The notes: generated by a model from the letters alone, not told the origin. 64,000 nucleotides of DNA from Lachnospiraceae bacterium (GCA_910575445.1 CAJTFW010000008.1:1-64000), one strand, 5' to 3'. Positions 25,458 to 35,060 are shown, counted from the first letter of the stretch. A program made the numbers and translations.

Positions 25458-25911
25458 CTTCTTCTACCTCTTTTCTAATTCTATCTGTCCATCTCTTAGC
25501 CAGATGATGGTTCTCTCCTCCTCCATTTATCCCAATCACCAATTCTCCTTTTAAGGCTATCCCCGGAAATTGAAACATACAGTGATTGCGATTGCTACAT
25601 ATATTTACCAATACCTCCTTTTTTCTACACTCCCTGTATATCTTTTCATTTACCTCATTATCATCCGTAGCTGCCAACACCATAAAAAGCTCTTTTGGTA
25701 TCTCTCCTTCTTGATACCGCTTTCTTCTCCATACCAATTCCCCTCTTCTGTCTGCCTTCTCAATCTCTGTAAGCGCCTCTGGCGCAACCACCTCAAGCAA
25801 AGGCCCAAACTCCATAAGTGTCTGAATCCTCCTTGTGGCAATCTTCCCTCCACCATACACCCAAATCTTCTTCCCTTCAATATCCAAGAAAATTGGAAAC
25901 TTTCTTCCCAT
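25435..25911 (-). CDS. Precorrin-2 dehydrogenase-like NAD-binding protein (siroheme synthesis)
   Basis: A 158-residue protein resembling the N-terminal part of CysG/Met8p: FPIFLDIEGKKIWVYGGG holds the Rossmann nucleotide site, followed by KIATRR, VLAATDDNEVN, and NICSNRNHCMFQFPG near the middle of the family. It should oxidise precorrin-2 to sirohydrochlorin with NAD+. It is shorter than Met8p and may lack the ferrochelatase part. AGGAGG sits one base before an ATG at 25917 and seven before the ATG at 25911, so I choose the latter. First gene of sirC-hemB-hemL, which ties these genes to siroheme or corrinoid rather than heme. Confidence 0.88.
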   Translation of the reverse strand: MGRKFPIFLDIEGKKIWVYGGGKIATRRIQTLMEFGPLLEVVAPEALTEIEKADRRGELVWRRKRYQEGEIPKELFMVLAATDDNEVNEKIYRECRKKEVLVNICSNRNHCMFQFPGIALKGELVIGINGGGENHHLAKRWTDRIRKEVEEDGERDDC

Positions 25912-25944
25912 TTTCATACCTCCTAGTATCCTGTCCCTTTCACA

Positions 25945-25973
25945 AGCATACACCATTTTTTTCAAAAAAACAA
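25945..25973 (-). promoter_or_regulatory. Candidate promoter of the sirC-hemB-hemL operon
   Basis: Minus-strand TTGTTT (25968-25973) and TATGCT (25945-25950) have a 17-base spacer. The -35 abuts that of the plus-strand promoter for the XRE-cupin gene, so the two divergent units are back to back. Confidence 0.5.
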
Positions 25974-26002
25974 TTGACATCTCCTCAATTTCTGTATATA
26001 GT
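25974..26002 (+). promoter_or_regulatory. Strong promoter of the XRE-cupin/pot operon
   Basis: TTGACA (25974-25979) and TATAGT (25997-26002) have a 17-base spacer, nearly the sigma-A consensus. The predicted start is near 26009. Confidence 0.85.
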
Positions 26003-26008
26003 AGATAC

Positions 26009-26036
26009 GTTTAGTGTTATTAAACTTTTTGTTTAA
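26009..26036. promoter_or_regulatory. Candidate operator for the XRE-cupin regulator
   Basis: GTTTA-N7-TAAAC (26009-26025) is followed by another GTTTAA (26031-26036) right at the predicted transcription start. A repressor bound here would block the promoter, which suits autoregulation by the first gene. Confidence 0.45.
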
Positions 26037-26079
26037 CATATCATAATACATTTTTCACCCCTTGGAGGAACATTCTGTT

Positions 26080-26619
26080 ATGAACATCGGCCCCAAAATC
26101 AAAGAACTACGCGTTATAAAAGGCTTAACCCAAGAAGAACTCGCCGACCGAAGCGAACTCTCCAAAGGCTTTATCTCTCAGCTAGAGCGTGACCTGACTT
26201 CTCCTTCTATCGCTACTTTAGTAGATATCCTAAACAGTCTAGGCACCAGTCTAAACGAATTTTTCAGCGATGACAGCGAGGAGCAAATTGTCTTTCATGA
26301 TGCCGACTACTGTGAAAAATACGACACCGAACTTAAGAACAAAATCGAATGGATTATTCCAAACGCCCAGAAAAACGCGATGGAGCCTATCCGTGTCACC
26401 CTAGAGCCTGGCGGCTCCACCTACCCTGACACCCCACACGAAGGCGAAGAATTTGGCTATGTGCTTCAGGGCAGCATCACCATTCACATTGGAGCCAAAC
26501 ATGTCAAGGCTAAAAAAGGAGAAGCTTTCTATTTTGTTCCATCCAAAAGCCACTATATCTCTGCAGGAGAGAAAAGCGGCGCAGTCTTTTTGTGGGTCAG
26601 CACCCCGCCAAATTTTTAA
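26080..26619 (+). CDS. XRE-cupin transcriptional regulator (PuuR-like)
   Basis: A 179-residue regulator. Residues 1-60 are a helix-turn-helix of the XRE type ([20 protein letters not shown]). Residues about 105-179 are a cupin barrel ([34 protein letters not shown]). This architecture is widespread next to polyamine transporters, and the cupin is thought to sense the ligand. It is the first gene of the potABCD unit, so polyamine-responsive control is the likely role. The start at MNIGPK follows TTGGAGGAA; that TTG also opens a longer frame at 26062, but the site lies inside it. Confidence 0.9.
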   Translation: MNIGPKIKELRVIKGLTQEELADRSELSKGFISQLERDLTSPSIATLVDILNSLGTSLNEFFSDDSEEQIVFHDADYCEKYDTELKNKIEWIIPNAQKNAMEPIRVTLEPGGSTYPDTPHEGEEFGYVLQGSITIHIGAKHVKAKKGEAFYFVPSKSHYISAGEKSGAVFLWVSTPPNF

Positions 26620-26641
26620 TATACAAAGGAGACCATCTTAC

Positions 26642-27715
26642 ATGAGCAACCGACTGATTGATCTTCAGCATATTACCAAAATTTATGACGGCCACAAGGT
26701 CTTAGACGACTTAAATCTGTATTTTAATGAAAACAAATTTCTGACGCTTCTTGGCCCTAGTGGATGTGGCAAGACAACGACACTTCGCATCCTTGGTGGA
26801 TTCGAGACCCCCGACGAAGGGCGCGTTATCTTTAATGGAGAAGATATCACCAATCTCCCCCCCAACAAACGGACTTTAAACACCGTATTTCAGAAATATG
26901 CGTTATTTACTCATATGAATATCGCTGAAAATATCGCCTTTGGTTTAAAAATCAGTGGAAAAAGCAAAGCCTATATCGACGATAAGATTAAATATGCCCT
27001 AAAGCTTGTTAATCTAGATGGCTATGAAAAGCGGATGCCTGATTCCCTAAGCGGCGGACAGCAGCAGCGTATCGCGATTGCTCGTGCGATTGTCAATGAG
27101 CCCAAAGTTTTACTTCTCGATGAACCACTAGGCGCCCTTGATTTAAAGCTTCGCCAGGAGATGCAGTACGAGCTGATTCGTATGAAAAATGAACTGGGCA
27201 TCACTTTTATCTATGTCACCCATGACCAGGAAGAAGCCCTTACGATGTCTGATACGATTGTGGTGATGAACCAAGGCTACATCCAGCAGATTGGCTCCCC
27301 GGAAGATATTTACAACGAGCCAACCAACGCTTTTGTTGCGGACTTTATCGGAGACAGCAATATCTTCCCTGGCACGATGGTGGAAGACAAGGTCGTAAAG
27401 ATATTTGACACTATCTTCCCATGTGTCGACACTGGTTTTGGACACAATAAGCCGGTAGATGTGGTGATTCGTCCAGAAGATGTAGAGCTAGGCAAGCCCG
27501 GAAAAGGAACCGTCGACGGAGTGGTGTCCCATCAGATATTCAAAGGCGTCCACTATGAGATGGAAGTCACCGCCTGCGGCCAGGAATGGCTGGTACAGAG
27601 CACAAAGATGCATCCGGTAGGCGAACATGTCAGCATCTTTGTCGACCCCTTTAATATACAGATTATGAATAAACCGGAATCCGAAGATGAGGAGGCAGTT
27701 GTTCTGGATGTATAA
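26642..27715 (+). CDS. potA: Spermidine/putrescine ABC transporter ATP-binding protein
   Basis: A 357-residue ATPase subunit. Walker [12 protein letters not shown]-loop [10 protein letters not shown], signature LSGGQQQR, Walker [13 protein letters not shown] and switch VTHDQEEA are present. The C-terminal TOBE-type domain covers about 270-350. It is 22 bases after the regulator gene, with AAAGGAG upstream. The frame extends 63 codons upstream inside the regulator gene in another phase, which is not used. It drives the PotB/PotC channel next door. Confidence 0.95.
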   Translation: MSNRLIDLQHITKIYDGHKVLDDLNLYFNENKFLTLLGPSGCGKTTTLRILGGFETPDEGRVIFNGEDITNLPPNKRTLNTVFQKYALFTHMNIAENIAFGLKISGKSKAYIDDKIKYALKLVNLDGYEKRMPDSLSGGQQQRIAIARAIVNEPKVLLLDEPLGALDLKLRQEMQYELIRMKNELGITFIYVTHDQEEALTMSDTIVVMNQGYIQQIGSPEDIYNEPTNAFVADFIGDSNIFPGTMVEDKVVKIFDTIFPCVDTGFGHNKPVDVVIRPEDVELGKPGKGTVDGVVSHQIFKGVHYEMEVTACGQEWLVQSTKMHPVGEHVSIFVDPFNIQIMNKPESEDEEAVVLDV

Positions 27716-28517
27716 GAAATCTCTTTCCTATCCCTATCTTGTATGGGCAGCGGCTTTTATTATCATACCGCTTTTATTTATCGTATATTATGGGCTGACA
27801 GACCGAAGCGGCGCGTTTACTTTGGAGAACTTAATGGCGATTGCCACAGCAGAACACTCCAAAGCGTTGTTTCTCTCTCTACTGTTATCCTTAGTAAGTA
27901 CCGCTATCTGCCTGCTTTTGGCGTATCCTTTAGCGCTGATTTTATCAAACAGCAAACTAGGACGCTCTGGATTTATTATTTTCTTATTTATCCTTCCAAT
28001 GTGGATGAATTTTCTGCTGCGTACATTGGCATGGGTCGTTCTCTTAGATACCAATGGGGTACTTGATACGCTATTTAAGACACTAGGGCTGCCCAGATTT
28101 AAGATTATCAACACGCCTGCTGCGATTGTCTTTGGTATGGTGTATGATTTTCTTCCTTTTATGATATTGCCGATTTATAATGTAATCTCCAAAATTGACA
28201 TCAACGTGATAAATGCTGCAAGGGATTTGGGCGCAAACAGCTTTCAGACGCTCTATAAAGTTATCTTTCCTCTAAGCCTCCCTGGTGTCATCAGCGGGAT
28301 TACTATGGTCTTTGTACCATCTCTTACGACCTTTGTTATCTCCACACTGCTTGGAGGAGGCAAGATTCTTCTAATTGGAAATGTCATTGAACAGGAGTTT
28401 ATGAAAGGCACCAGCTGGCATGTAGGAAGCGGGCTTTCGCTGGTACTGATGCTATTTATTATTATCAGCATGGTGTTATCCTCCAAATATGACAATGGGG
28501 AGGGCAATGTACTATGA
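27708..28517 (+). CDS. potB: Spermidine/putrescine ABC transporter permease
   Basis: A 269-residue membrane protein with six helices. The cytoplasmic EAA-type loop is [20 protein letters not shown], where it docks with PotA. The ATG overlaps the potA stop by eight bases, with GAGGAGG just upstream inside potA. An ATG-like start at 27687 precedes the binding site and is not used. Confidence 0.94.
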   Translation: MYKKSLSYPYLVWAAAFIIIPLLFIVYYGLTDRSGAFTLENLMAIATAEHSKALFLSLLLSLVSTAICLLLAYPLALILSNSKLGRSGFIIFLFILPMWMNFLLRTLAWVVLLDTNGVLDTLFKTLGLPRFKIINTPAAIVFGMVYDFLPFMILPIYNVISKIDINVINAARDLGANSFQTLYKVIFPLSLPGVISGITMVFVPSLTTFVISTLLGGGKILLIGNVIEQEFMKGTSWHVGSGLSLVLMLFIIISMVLSSKYDNGEGNVL

Positions 28518-29329
28518 TAAAAAAATGGGTCCAGCGTTTTTATCTGTTTTTGATTATATTGTTTCTCTATGCGCCGATTGGCACACTGATAGTTCTCTCT
28601 TTTAACAACTCTAGAACCTCTGTAAAGTGGGGAGGCTTTTCCCTCAAATGGTATCAGCAGCTTTTTGAAAGTAAAACTATCTTAGCTGCACTTGGCAATA
28701 CCCTTTTGCTTGCACTGTTATCTGCAATCTTTGCCACCATCTTAGGAACCTTGGCTGCAATTGCCATCTATCATATGAAGAAACGCCGTCAGAGTATCTG
28801 TATGAGCATTGTCAATATTCCAATGTTAAATGCAGAGATAGTCACAGGAATTGCCTTTATGCTTTTATTTATCTCGGTTGGTAATCTGCTCTCTATCTTT
28901 GGGATTCATTTTGAGATGGGCTTTGGCACTGTATTAATCGGACATATAACGTTTAATCTTCCATATGTGGTGCTAAGTGTGATGCCCAAACTAAAGCAGC
29001 TTAATCTGTCGATGTATGAGGCAGCACTTGACTTAGGAGCGGGAGAAGGACAGGCATTTTTCAGGATTGTACTGCCGGATATTATGCCGGGCGTGTTGTC
29101 AGGATTTCTTTTGTCCTTTACCATGTCTTTAGATGATTTTGTTATCACTCATTTTGTCAAAGGATTAGGTGCTGATACGCTCTCCACCCTAATCTATTCC
29201 GAGCTTCGAAAAGGCATCAAGCCGGAGATGTATGCACTCTCTACGATTATGTTCCTCGCAGTCTTCGTGGTTTTATTGCTTGTCAATCTCAGTCCACAAA
29301 AACACATAAAAGAAGAACAACATCGTTAA
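28514..29329 (+). CDS. potC: Spermidine/putrescine ABC transporter permease
   Basis: A 271-residue partner permease with six hydrophobic segments and EAA loop EAALDLGAGEGQAFFRIVLP. RTSVKWGGFSLKWYQQLF near the N-terminus is typical of PotC. It overlaps potB by four bases (ATGA), so the two are translationally coupled and made in equal amounts. It ends 39 bases before the binding-protein gene. Confidence 0.94.
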   Translation: MIKKWVQRFYLFLIILFLYAPIGTLIVLSFNNSRTSVKWGGFSLKWYQQLFESKTILAALGNTLLLALLSAIFATILGTLAAIAIYHMKKRRQSICMSIVNIPMLNAEIVTGIAFMLLFISVGNLLSIFGIHFEMGFGTVLIGHITFNLPYVVLSVMPKLKQLNLSMYEAALDLGAGEGQAFFRIVLPDIMPGVLSGFLLSFTMSLDDFVITHFVKGLGADTLSTLIYSELRKGIKPEMYALSTIMFLAVFVVLLLVNLSPQKHIKEEQHR

Positions 29330-29368
29330 ATATTTATCAAATATAAATAAAGGAGGATTATAATTTAG

Positions 29369-30427
29369 ATGAAAAAGAGAATTTTATTTGTATGCAGCTG
29401 CCTGGCTGCCATCGTATTGGTCACGGGATGTGGTGGTTCTTCCGCCGGAGAGAATGGCGAGTTAAATGTCTACAACTGGGGCGAATATATTGATGAGGAT
29501 GTGATTGATCTTTTTGAAGAGGAGACAGGCATTAAAGTCAACTATAAGACCTATGATACCAATGAAGATATGTATCCCATTATCGCCAACGGCGCTGCAG
29601 ACTGGGATGTTGTCTGTCCTTCCGAATATATGATACAGAAGATGCTTGACAATGACTTATTGCTTGAGATTAATCATGACAACCTGCCCAATCTCTCCAA
29701 TATTGGTTCTGAATTTATGGAGACAGTCAAAGAATTTGACCCGGATGCCACACATGCGGTTCCCTATCTCTGGGGAACGGTTGGTATCCTTTATAATGAT
29801 ACCATGGTTGACGAGCCTATCACCAGTTGGGATTGTTTATGGGATGAAAAATACGCTGACAATATTGTAATGATGAACAATCCGCGCGATGTCTTTGCTC
29901 CAGCGCTTATCTCCTGTGGATATTCTCTTAATTCCACCACAGATGCAGAACTTCAGGAAGCTGCAGCACTTCTAAGCGCACAAAAGCCTCTGGTATTAAA
30001 GTACACCACCGACGAAGTACGGGATATGATGATTGGCGAAAAGGCAGCGATTGGCGTTATCTACTCTGGGGAAGCCACCATCTGCAAAGATGAAAATGAG
30101 CACCTGCAATATGTCGTACCAGAAGAAGGCTCCAATGTCTGGCTCGACTGTTGGGTTATCCCCACCACCTGCAAAAACAAAGAAAACGCTGAGAAATGGA
30201 TTGACTTCCTCTGCCGCCCGGAGATTGCCATGAAAAACTTTGAATATATCTACTATTCCACTCCAAATCAAGGGATGATTGACCTGATTGAAGATGAAGA
30301 AATCTTAGATAACGAAGCACTGTTCCCGGAAGATGATGTGCTCTCAAGATGTGAGACGTTCCATTATCTTGGAGAGGAGGCAGAGGAGAAATATAATGAG
30401 CTTTGGAAACAGGTGTTGTCAGAGTAA
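29369..30427 (+). CDS. potD: Spermidine/putrescine-binding lipoprotein
   Basis: A 352-residue extracellular solute-binding protein, anchored by lipobox VTGC (Cys21). NVYNWGEYIDEDV at the start of the mature part, WDVVCPSEYMI, VPYLWGTVGILYN and WLDCWVIPTTCKNKENA are typical of PotD/PotF polyamine-binding proteins. It delivers ligand to PotBC. Its distance from the upstream genes and the AAAGGAGG site fit the common pattern of a more abundant binding protein. No hairpin lies directly after it; the next terminator is that of the small RNA at 30567. Confidence 0.94.
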   Translation: MKKRILFVCSCLAAIVLVTGCGGSSAGENGELNVYNWGEYIDEDVIDLFEEETGIKVNYKTYDTNEDMYPIIANGAADWDVVCPSEYMIQKMLDNDLLLEINHDNLPNLSNIGSEFMETVKEFDPDATHAVPYLWGTVGILYNDTMVDEPITSWDCLWDEKYADNIVMMNNPRDVFAPALISCGYSLNSTTDAELQEAAALLSAQKPLVLKYTTDEVRDMMIGEKAAIGVIYSGEATICKDENEHLQYVVPEEGSNVWLDCWVIPTTCKNKENAEKWIDFLCRPEIAMKNFEYIYYSTPNQGMIDLIEDEEILDNEALFPEDDVLSRCETFHYLGEEAEEKYNELWKQVLSE

Positions 30428-30458
30428 CAAAAAGAGTCACCTTATTTACAGAAAACTC

Positions 30459-30487
30459 TTGACTTTTTCTAAATATTTGTATATATT
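30459..30487 (+). promoter_or_regulatory. Promoter of an unassigned small RNA
   Basis: TTGACT (30459-30464) and TATATT (30482-30487) are exactly 17 bases apart. The promoter starts 32 bases after the potD stop, and no plus-strand protein gene follows it. Confidence 0.75.
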
Positions 30488-30492
30488 GTACT

Positions 30493-30602
30493 AAGAGGCA
30501 CCAGAACCGAGTAATCGGGTATGGCTGCTCCCTTCCATAATGGTTTTTTGCTGCATGTATGCAGCTGCCCATTCTGCTTGAACAAGCTGAATGGGCTTTT
30601 TC
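30493..30602 (+). ncRNA. Candidate small RNA, about 110 nt, family unknown
   Basis: The transcript predicted from the promoter at 30459-30487 would run about 110 bases to a clear terminator. It has three hairpins: CCA-GAA-CCGA-GTAA-TCGG-GTA-TGG with a GTAA tetraloop and a symmetric 3x3 internal loop (about 30501-30524), GCTGCAT-GT-ATGCAGC (30550-30565), and the terminator. Between them is an unpaired stretch with CTGCTCCCTTCC, a possible antisense seed for ribosome binding sites. There is no open frame with a binding site. It is convergent with the peptidase gene at 30609. It does not match any riboswitch or housekeeping RNA I know. Confidence 0.55.
30567..30602 (+). terminator. Terminator of the small RNA (and probably of potD)
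   Basis: GCCCATTC-T-GCTT (30567-30579) pairs with AAGC-T-GAATGGGC (30584-30596) around GAAC, followed by TTTTTCC. Confidence 0.9.
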
Positions 30603-30608
30603 CTTTTC

Positions 30609-31139
30609 TCATATTCTTATATTAAAAATTTCTATTCCAATCACCACTGCTGTTGCAATCGCAATGCATATGCCGAAACAAAAATATGCACCCTCACCAT
30701 CTGGCTTATATCTTTCCCATTGGCGCATCAGAAACAGGCGTTTAAGGTAAAGCCAAAGTCCTAAAAAACGCTGCCGTCCATTACGATTTAGTAGCATCAC
30801 AAAGACCCCAATAACGCCGCCTAACAAAATCGAGCCTACTATAATTCGCAGATTTAGCCGCCAGCCAAGAATAGCACCAAGTGCCATAAAAAGCTTGACA
30901 TCTCCTGCCTTTAGTGCACGAATTACAAATAAAAAAAATAGTAAGGTTCCTAGCAGAAGCCCCAAAACACTGTCTAATAATCCATGTATTCCCCACAAAA
31001 GCAAATGGACAAGCAATCCAAGTCCTATCGAAGACAAAGTCCATTTATTGTAGATTTTCTGAAATTTCCAGTCGGTATAGCCACATTTACAAACTAAAAA
31101 TAAGGCTATTCCATAGATTATCAAATATTTCACATTCAT
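30609..31139 (-). CDS. Prepilin peptidase, A24 family (CpaA/TadV-like)
   Basis: A 176-residue membrane aspartic protease with about five hydrophobic segments. The two catalytic aspartates are in GYTDWKFQKIYN (around residue 23) and KAGDVKLFMALGA (the GxGD-type motif, around residue 80). It would clip leaders of type IV-like pilins and may also process TadE-like pseudopilins. It is the second such peptidase here (see 40559) and sits at the distal end of the Tad locus, after the surface protein. An N-terminal methylase domain is absent, as is usual for Tad peptidases. Confidence 0.85.
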   Translation of the reverse strand: MNVKYLIIYGIALFLVCKCGYTDWKFQKIYNKWTLSSIGLGLLVHLLLWGIHGLLDSVLGLLLGTLLFFLFVIRALKAGDVKLFMALGAILGWRLNLRIIVGSILLGGVIGVFVMLLNRNGRQRFLGLWLYLKRLFLMRQWERYKPDGEGAYFCFGICIAIATAVVIGIEIFNIRI

Positions 31140-31157
31140 ATCATTTTCTCTCTATAT

Positions 31158-31196
31158 AAAAAAGACGCTGCTATAAAAGAAACAGCGCCTTTTTCT
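31158..31196 (-). terminator. Terminator of the large surface protein gene
   Basis: On the minus strand GGCGCTG and CAGCGTC pair (one G-U) around a 12-base loop, followed by TTTTTTATAT. It starts about 10 bases after the stop codon at 31206. Confidence 0.75.
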
Positions 31197-31205
31197 TATA
31201 AAACA

Positions 31206-34200
31206 TTATTGCTGAAACTGTTTTTTCTTTTTGTTATAAGTATAGAGACCGTACCCTATACCACAGGAAAGGAGCAGTACAACGACCCATAGTGCGATAT
31301 TATTTGTATCGCCGGTAGGTGCCGGAAGTATCTGATAGAGGTCTCCATCATTGATACTAACAAACATCAGTTCGTTTCCATTCATCTGTGCATTTAAAGT
31401 GAACGCTGAGCCAGCTTTTACGGTAAGTTGGTTGCCATTTAGAAGCACTGAATTGCCAAATAGAATCTCTAAACTCTTGCTGGCTAGGATATTTCCATTG
31501 CTGTCTTTGACATACAGGGTATGTGCACCGCTTTCCACACCACTAAAGACTGCGATACCATTGGCATTGGTTTTAGCTACCTTTGGCGTGGAGTGAAGCT
31601 CTACGGTCGTATTGGCTAATGGGTTATTGGCGGTATCTACCAGACGAAGTACAAAGGTTGCCAGTGTGCTTGCTGCACTTCCTGCTGCTGTAGCACTACC
31701 GGAGCCGCCATCAGAGCTTCCCCTTCCAGAACCTTTGCCAGAGCCACCACTAGAGCCGCCGCGTTTTGTATAGTCAATACGGAAGTTCTGTGCGGTACGT
31801 TTTAAGTCCTTAATCTCTCCACTTCCCTCTCGGAATTCTGCTGCCAATGTATTGGTGCCTTCTTGTTTTACCTTATTGGCAAAAGTCTGGCTTCGAATGG
31901 TAATTCTGGTACTTCCACTTTCTTTGGTATAGTCTTCACCTTCGATAAGCTTTTGTCCATTTAACCAAAGATTGACAAAGTTTGGAAATTCACCAGCAGA
32001 GACAAAGAGTTGGTCGCCTTTTTTCGACAGGATATAGTCATGAGTGCCTGTGCCTTCCTCTTTACCGATATGCTCCCGAATCTCATAGCCTGCATCCGTA
32101 GCACCATATACATAATCATTGGTGTTTTCATTAACTGTCAAGGTCAGTTCCGCAGCTCTGCTAGGGAATGTATAATCTTCTCTGCTGCTGGAAAAGGAAG
32201 CTTTTACCTTGAAAGTAAAAGTTCCGGCCTCTTGAGGAACGCCATATAGTTCTCCATTTGACTTGATTTCCATACCTTCTGGAAGCGTGCCGCCTACTTG
32301 CTCATAAGAAACATTAATCCAGCTGTATTTATTGCTGTTCTGGATTGGCGTTCCATAAGGTACATATTTGACAGCAGCAGGGATTTCTGTTGTTGTAATA
32401 CAAGGGTCGCCGACTACACCTGTCAGTGTCAGCACCATCAAAACCTTATCGCCGGACTTAATTGTTAACGTTCCTGAAATATCCGAGCCATTTGCCACAC
32501 CAGATTTTGCACGAAGACGGATTTTCGCCAGATTTGGAAGTTCTCCTTCCATGCCAGTTTCTTCATAGTCTGGTGTCTCTACCGTGCCTAATCCTTCTAA
32601 TGCCTGGTCTCCTTTTAATGTCCAATATGGGTCGACTTCTAACACATCCGAGGACAGTTCTGCGGACAGACCGCTGATAGAACCTGCTCCTATATTTACA
32701 ATACAAATATCATGCAGATAATCATGATAAGAATCCAGCATAATCTCCCTGGTAGAATAGGTAATTCCATTTTCCACATAGGTATTTGCTGTCTGGTCTG
32801 CCAGACTAAGGATATAGAGTTGACCATTGGCACTTGATGCTTTCTTTATCTGTACCCAATAACTTTTTGTATTTTTTTGATTTTCTGCATATACGGTATA
32901 TTGCAGAGGACCATTGGCAAAGGAATGATAAGATGCTCCGCTAACCTCTGCTGTTACACTGCCCGCTGTACGAACCGTCGCTTTTTCAGAAGTCCTAAAT
33001 AAAGGTGCATACATATTGTTTAGATTTACATCTTGCTCTACCAGAATTGTGATAAAGTTTCTCTCTGCATAGGAGTCGTCTATGCTCCGAATCATATAAG
33101 CTGGTATATCATTGCCCGCAGTATCCCTAAGTCCATAAAAGTGAAGATCTGTTCCACTCTCTTCCACAATCTCTGGTATGCCTGCTCTTTCTGTTTTAAC
33201 ACAAAAAGAATATACCTTTCGTTTAGGATTATTATCTTCACCTGCAAATGCTGTAAAATATACGCCCTTGCTGTAATCAGCGCTATAGCCTTCTACATCG
33301 TAGATGCTACCAAGTACACTATCCTTAATATCTTTTGCACCAGCTGCATTTGCTTCAGCAATCGTAGCAAATTTTCCTGGATAGACAGCTGTGATATCGG
33401 GGTATTCATCATTACTATTTTTATCGTAATCCATCACTAAAGAATAAATTCCATTTAGCTCATATACATCCACCAGAGAGAATATCACTTCTCTATCTTC
33501 TTTATAAAATCTATAAGAGCCATCTAATAATATATTTTCTTCCTCTGTTTTTTTATACAGTCTTAAAGAAATATAATCATTCTCGGTATAAAGACTCAAA
33601 GAAAATGGTGCACATCCAATTAAATCTCCTGCTGCGTTATAAGCAAGCATGGTAAATTCCATCTCATATCTATCCGTCACTTTATAGCCGACAGAAGAAG
33701 GAGCCATATCTTTGCACATAAGTTGTGCAGTAACCTCATTAGTTGCCAAAGCTTGAACAGCTTCCGATGTGGTATTATAGATTCCCTTTACCACCTTTAA
33801 ATTGGCAAGATGCGTATTGGTAAATATACTATGGTCCATCTGAAGGCTTACATAAATATCTTTATCTTCTATCTCTCTATAAGAAATATCTGTATAGAGT
33901 TCGGAGAAACTCCAATACGGCTCATCATGTTGTACCTCAGACCGATTTCCTTGACTATCCTGTGCATGTACCAAAAGTGTAGCCCATTCATCTGCACTTG
34001 AAGCCCATACTGGAAGGATATAGCGGACATTATCTGGATTTAGTTGGTCAGCATCACCTAGAATCATCTCCCAACTGGTCGTATAAGAATAATTGTTAAT
34101 TCCTCCGCTTAAATCCAAAGCATCATAAATACCACTGACAGTATAATCGTCGTTGTAGTCATCATATTCTTTCCAGGCTATTTTTAAAGAGCTTACATCT

Positions 34201-34997
34201 TTTTTACCATATACTGGTTTTACTTTTACCATAGTCAGTTCGACTGGTGAATAATTCCTTAAATCCACAGTATCCAATTTCTGTGTCTTTAGTGGTATCA
34301 AAGACAATGTCTGAGCGTTGTCACCATCATTGGTAAAGGATTTTTCTTTAGGGTATACCACCACTGTATCGCCAGCCACTTCTAAGGTCATCTGCGTTAA
34401 TGCAGTGTTATCAATAGTGGCAGATACCTGAAAAGTATGCCCATTCACCTCTACACTATCTTCTGGTGACATAAACCATTCTCTTGTAGTCGTCCGTTCA
34501 GAATTAAACTCACTTGTCCATACAGAAATAAACTTTACTTCATAAGGAAAAAAGGGATTGGGTTCTGGGATATTGATGGTATAGCTTCCATCTGGATTAA
34601 AAGTATCCCACTGCTTTACATCGCTAAATCTCCGTAGGTAATTCTCTGCAACATCTGTTTCCCCATTTTCATATAATTGTTCCAGATAATCAGACATCTC
34701 CTGGCTCATTACACCAATTTCACAATTTCCTGTGTTATACTGAACCACGTCTATCTCTGGTGGATTGGGAATTGTATTGGCGGAAAGAGATTGTATAACA
34801 TTCTCCTCGCTCTCTTCGGCTTCTGGCTCTATGACATCTGCCGATGACTTTGCCGATTTTTCCAAATCCGCTAATGTATCCGTTTCCTGTATTGCATTTT
34901 CGGAAACCGATGGCGCTTCTTCTGCCATTACTCCAAAAGAAGGCATTACCAGCATAACGGTAAGAACGCATGCCAGTATTCTGTTTTTGAGTTTCAT
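31206..34997 (-). CDS. Large sortase-type surface protein with Ig-like domains
   Basis: A 1263-residue secreted protein. A signal peptide (1-25, cleaved after VMA) is followed by an acidic low-complexity stretch to about 90 and long beta-rich regions. Around residue 880-950 a putative-Ig motif (GTLPEGMEIKSNGELYGVP) appears. A Gly/Ser linker near 1090 leads to a prealbumin-like/Cna-B repeat (TTVELHSTPKVAKTNANGIA, GVESGAHTLYVKD). The end is a variant sorting signal, PAPTGDTNNIALW, then a membrane helix and a lysine tail. It should be covalently attached to the wall by a sortase not encoded here. It follows the kinase gene at the end of the Tad locus, so an adhesin working with the pilus is plausible. 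Confidence 0.8.
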   Translation of the reverse strand: MKLKNRILACVLTVMLVMPSFGVMAEEAPSVSENAIQETDTLADLEKSAKSSADVIEPEAEESEENVIQSLSANTIPNPPEIDVVQYNTGNCEIGVMSQEMSDYLEQLYENGETDVAENYLRRFSDVKQWDTFNPDGSYTINIPEPNPFFPYEVKFISVWTSEFNSERTTTREWFMSPEDSVEVNGHTFQVSATIDNTALTQMTLEVAGDTVVVYPKEKSFTNDGDNAQTLSLIPLKTQKLDTVDLRNYSPVELTMVKVKPVYGKKDVSSLKIAWKEYDDYNDDYTVSGIYDALDLSGGINNYSYTTSWEMILGDADQLNPDNVRYILPVWASSADEWATLLVHAQDSQGNRSEVQHDEPYWSFSELYTDISYREIEDKDIYVSLQMDHSIFTNTHLANLKVVKGIYNTTSEAVQALATNEVTAQLMCKDMAPSSVGYKVTDRYEMEFTMLAYNAAGDLIGCAPFSLSLYTENDYISLRLYKKTEEENILLDGSYRFYKEDREVIFSLVDVYELNGIYSLVMDYDKNSNDEYPDITAVYPGKFATIAEANAAGAKDIKDSVLGSIYDVEGYSADYSKGVYFTAFAGEDNNPKRKVYSFCVKTERAGIPEIVEESGTDLHFYGLRDTAGNDIPAYMIRSIDDSYAERNFITILVEQDVNLNNMYAPLFRTSEKATVRTAGSVTAEVSGASYHSFANGPLQYTVYAENQKNTKSYWVQIKKASSANGQLYILSLADQTANTYVENGITYSTREIMLDSYHDYLHDICIVNIGAGSISGLSAELSSDVLEVDPYWTLKGDQALEGLGTVETPDYEETGMEGELPNLAKIRLRAKSGVANGSDISGTLTIKSGDKVLMVLTLTGVVGDPCITTTEIPAAVKYVPYGTPIQNSNKYSWINVSYEQVGGTLPEGMEIKSNGELYGVPQEAGTFTFKVKASFSSSREDYTFPSRAAELTLTVNENTNDYVYGATDAGYEIREHIGKEEGTGTHDYILSKKGDQLFVSAGEFPNFVNLWLNGQKLIEGEDYTKESGSTRITIRSQTFANKVKQEGTNTLAAEFREGSGEIKDLKRTAQNFRIDYTKRGGSSGGSGKGSGRGSSDGGSGSATAAGSAASTLATFVLRLVDTANNPLANTTVELHSTPKVAKTNANGIAVFSGVESGAHTLYVKDSNGNILASKSLEILFGNSVLLNGNQLTVKAGSAFTLNAQMNGNELMFVSINDGDLYQILPAPTGDTNNIALWVVVLLLSCGIGYGLYTYNKKKKQFQQ

Positions 34998-35060
34998 CTT
35001 TCGTCCTCCTGTAATATATTGTAGTATTTTCTATCCCTCTCCAGGGAGTATTCTAAGACT

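Noticed and set aside
30524-30536. GCTGCTCCCTTCC, the complement of the SRP RNA motif GGAAGGGAGCAGC
   Set aside because: On the minus strand the rest of the SRP core (AGGTCAGGTCC side) is missing, and no promoter reads that way. The promoter and terminator present belong to a plus-strand RNA.
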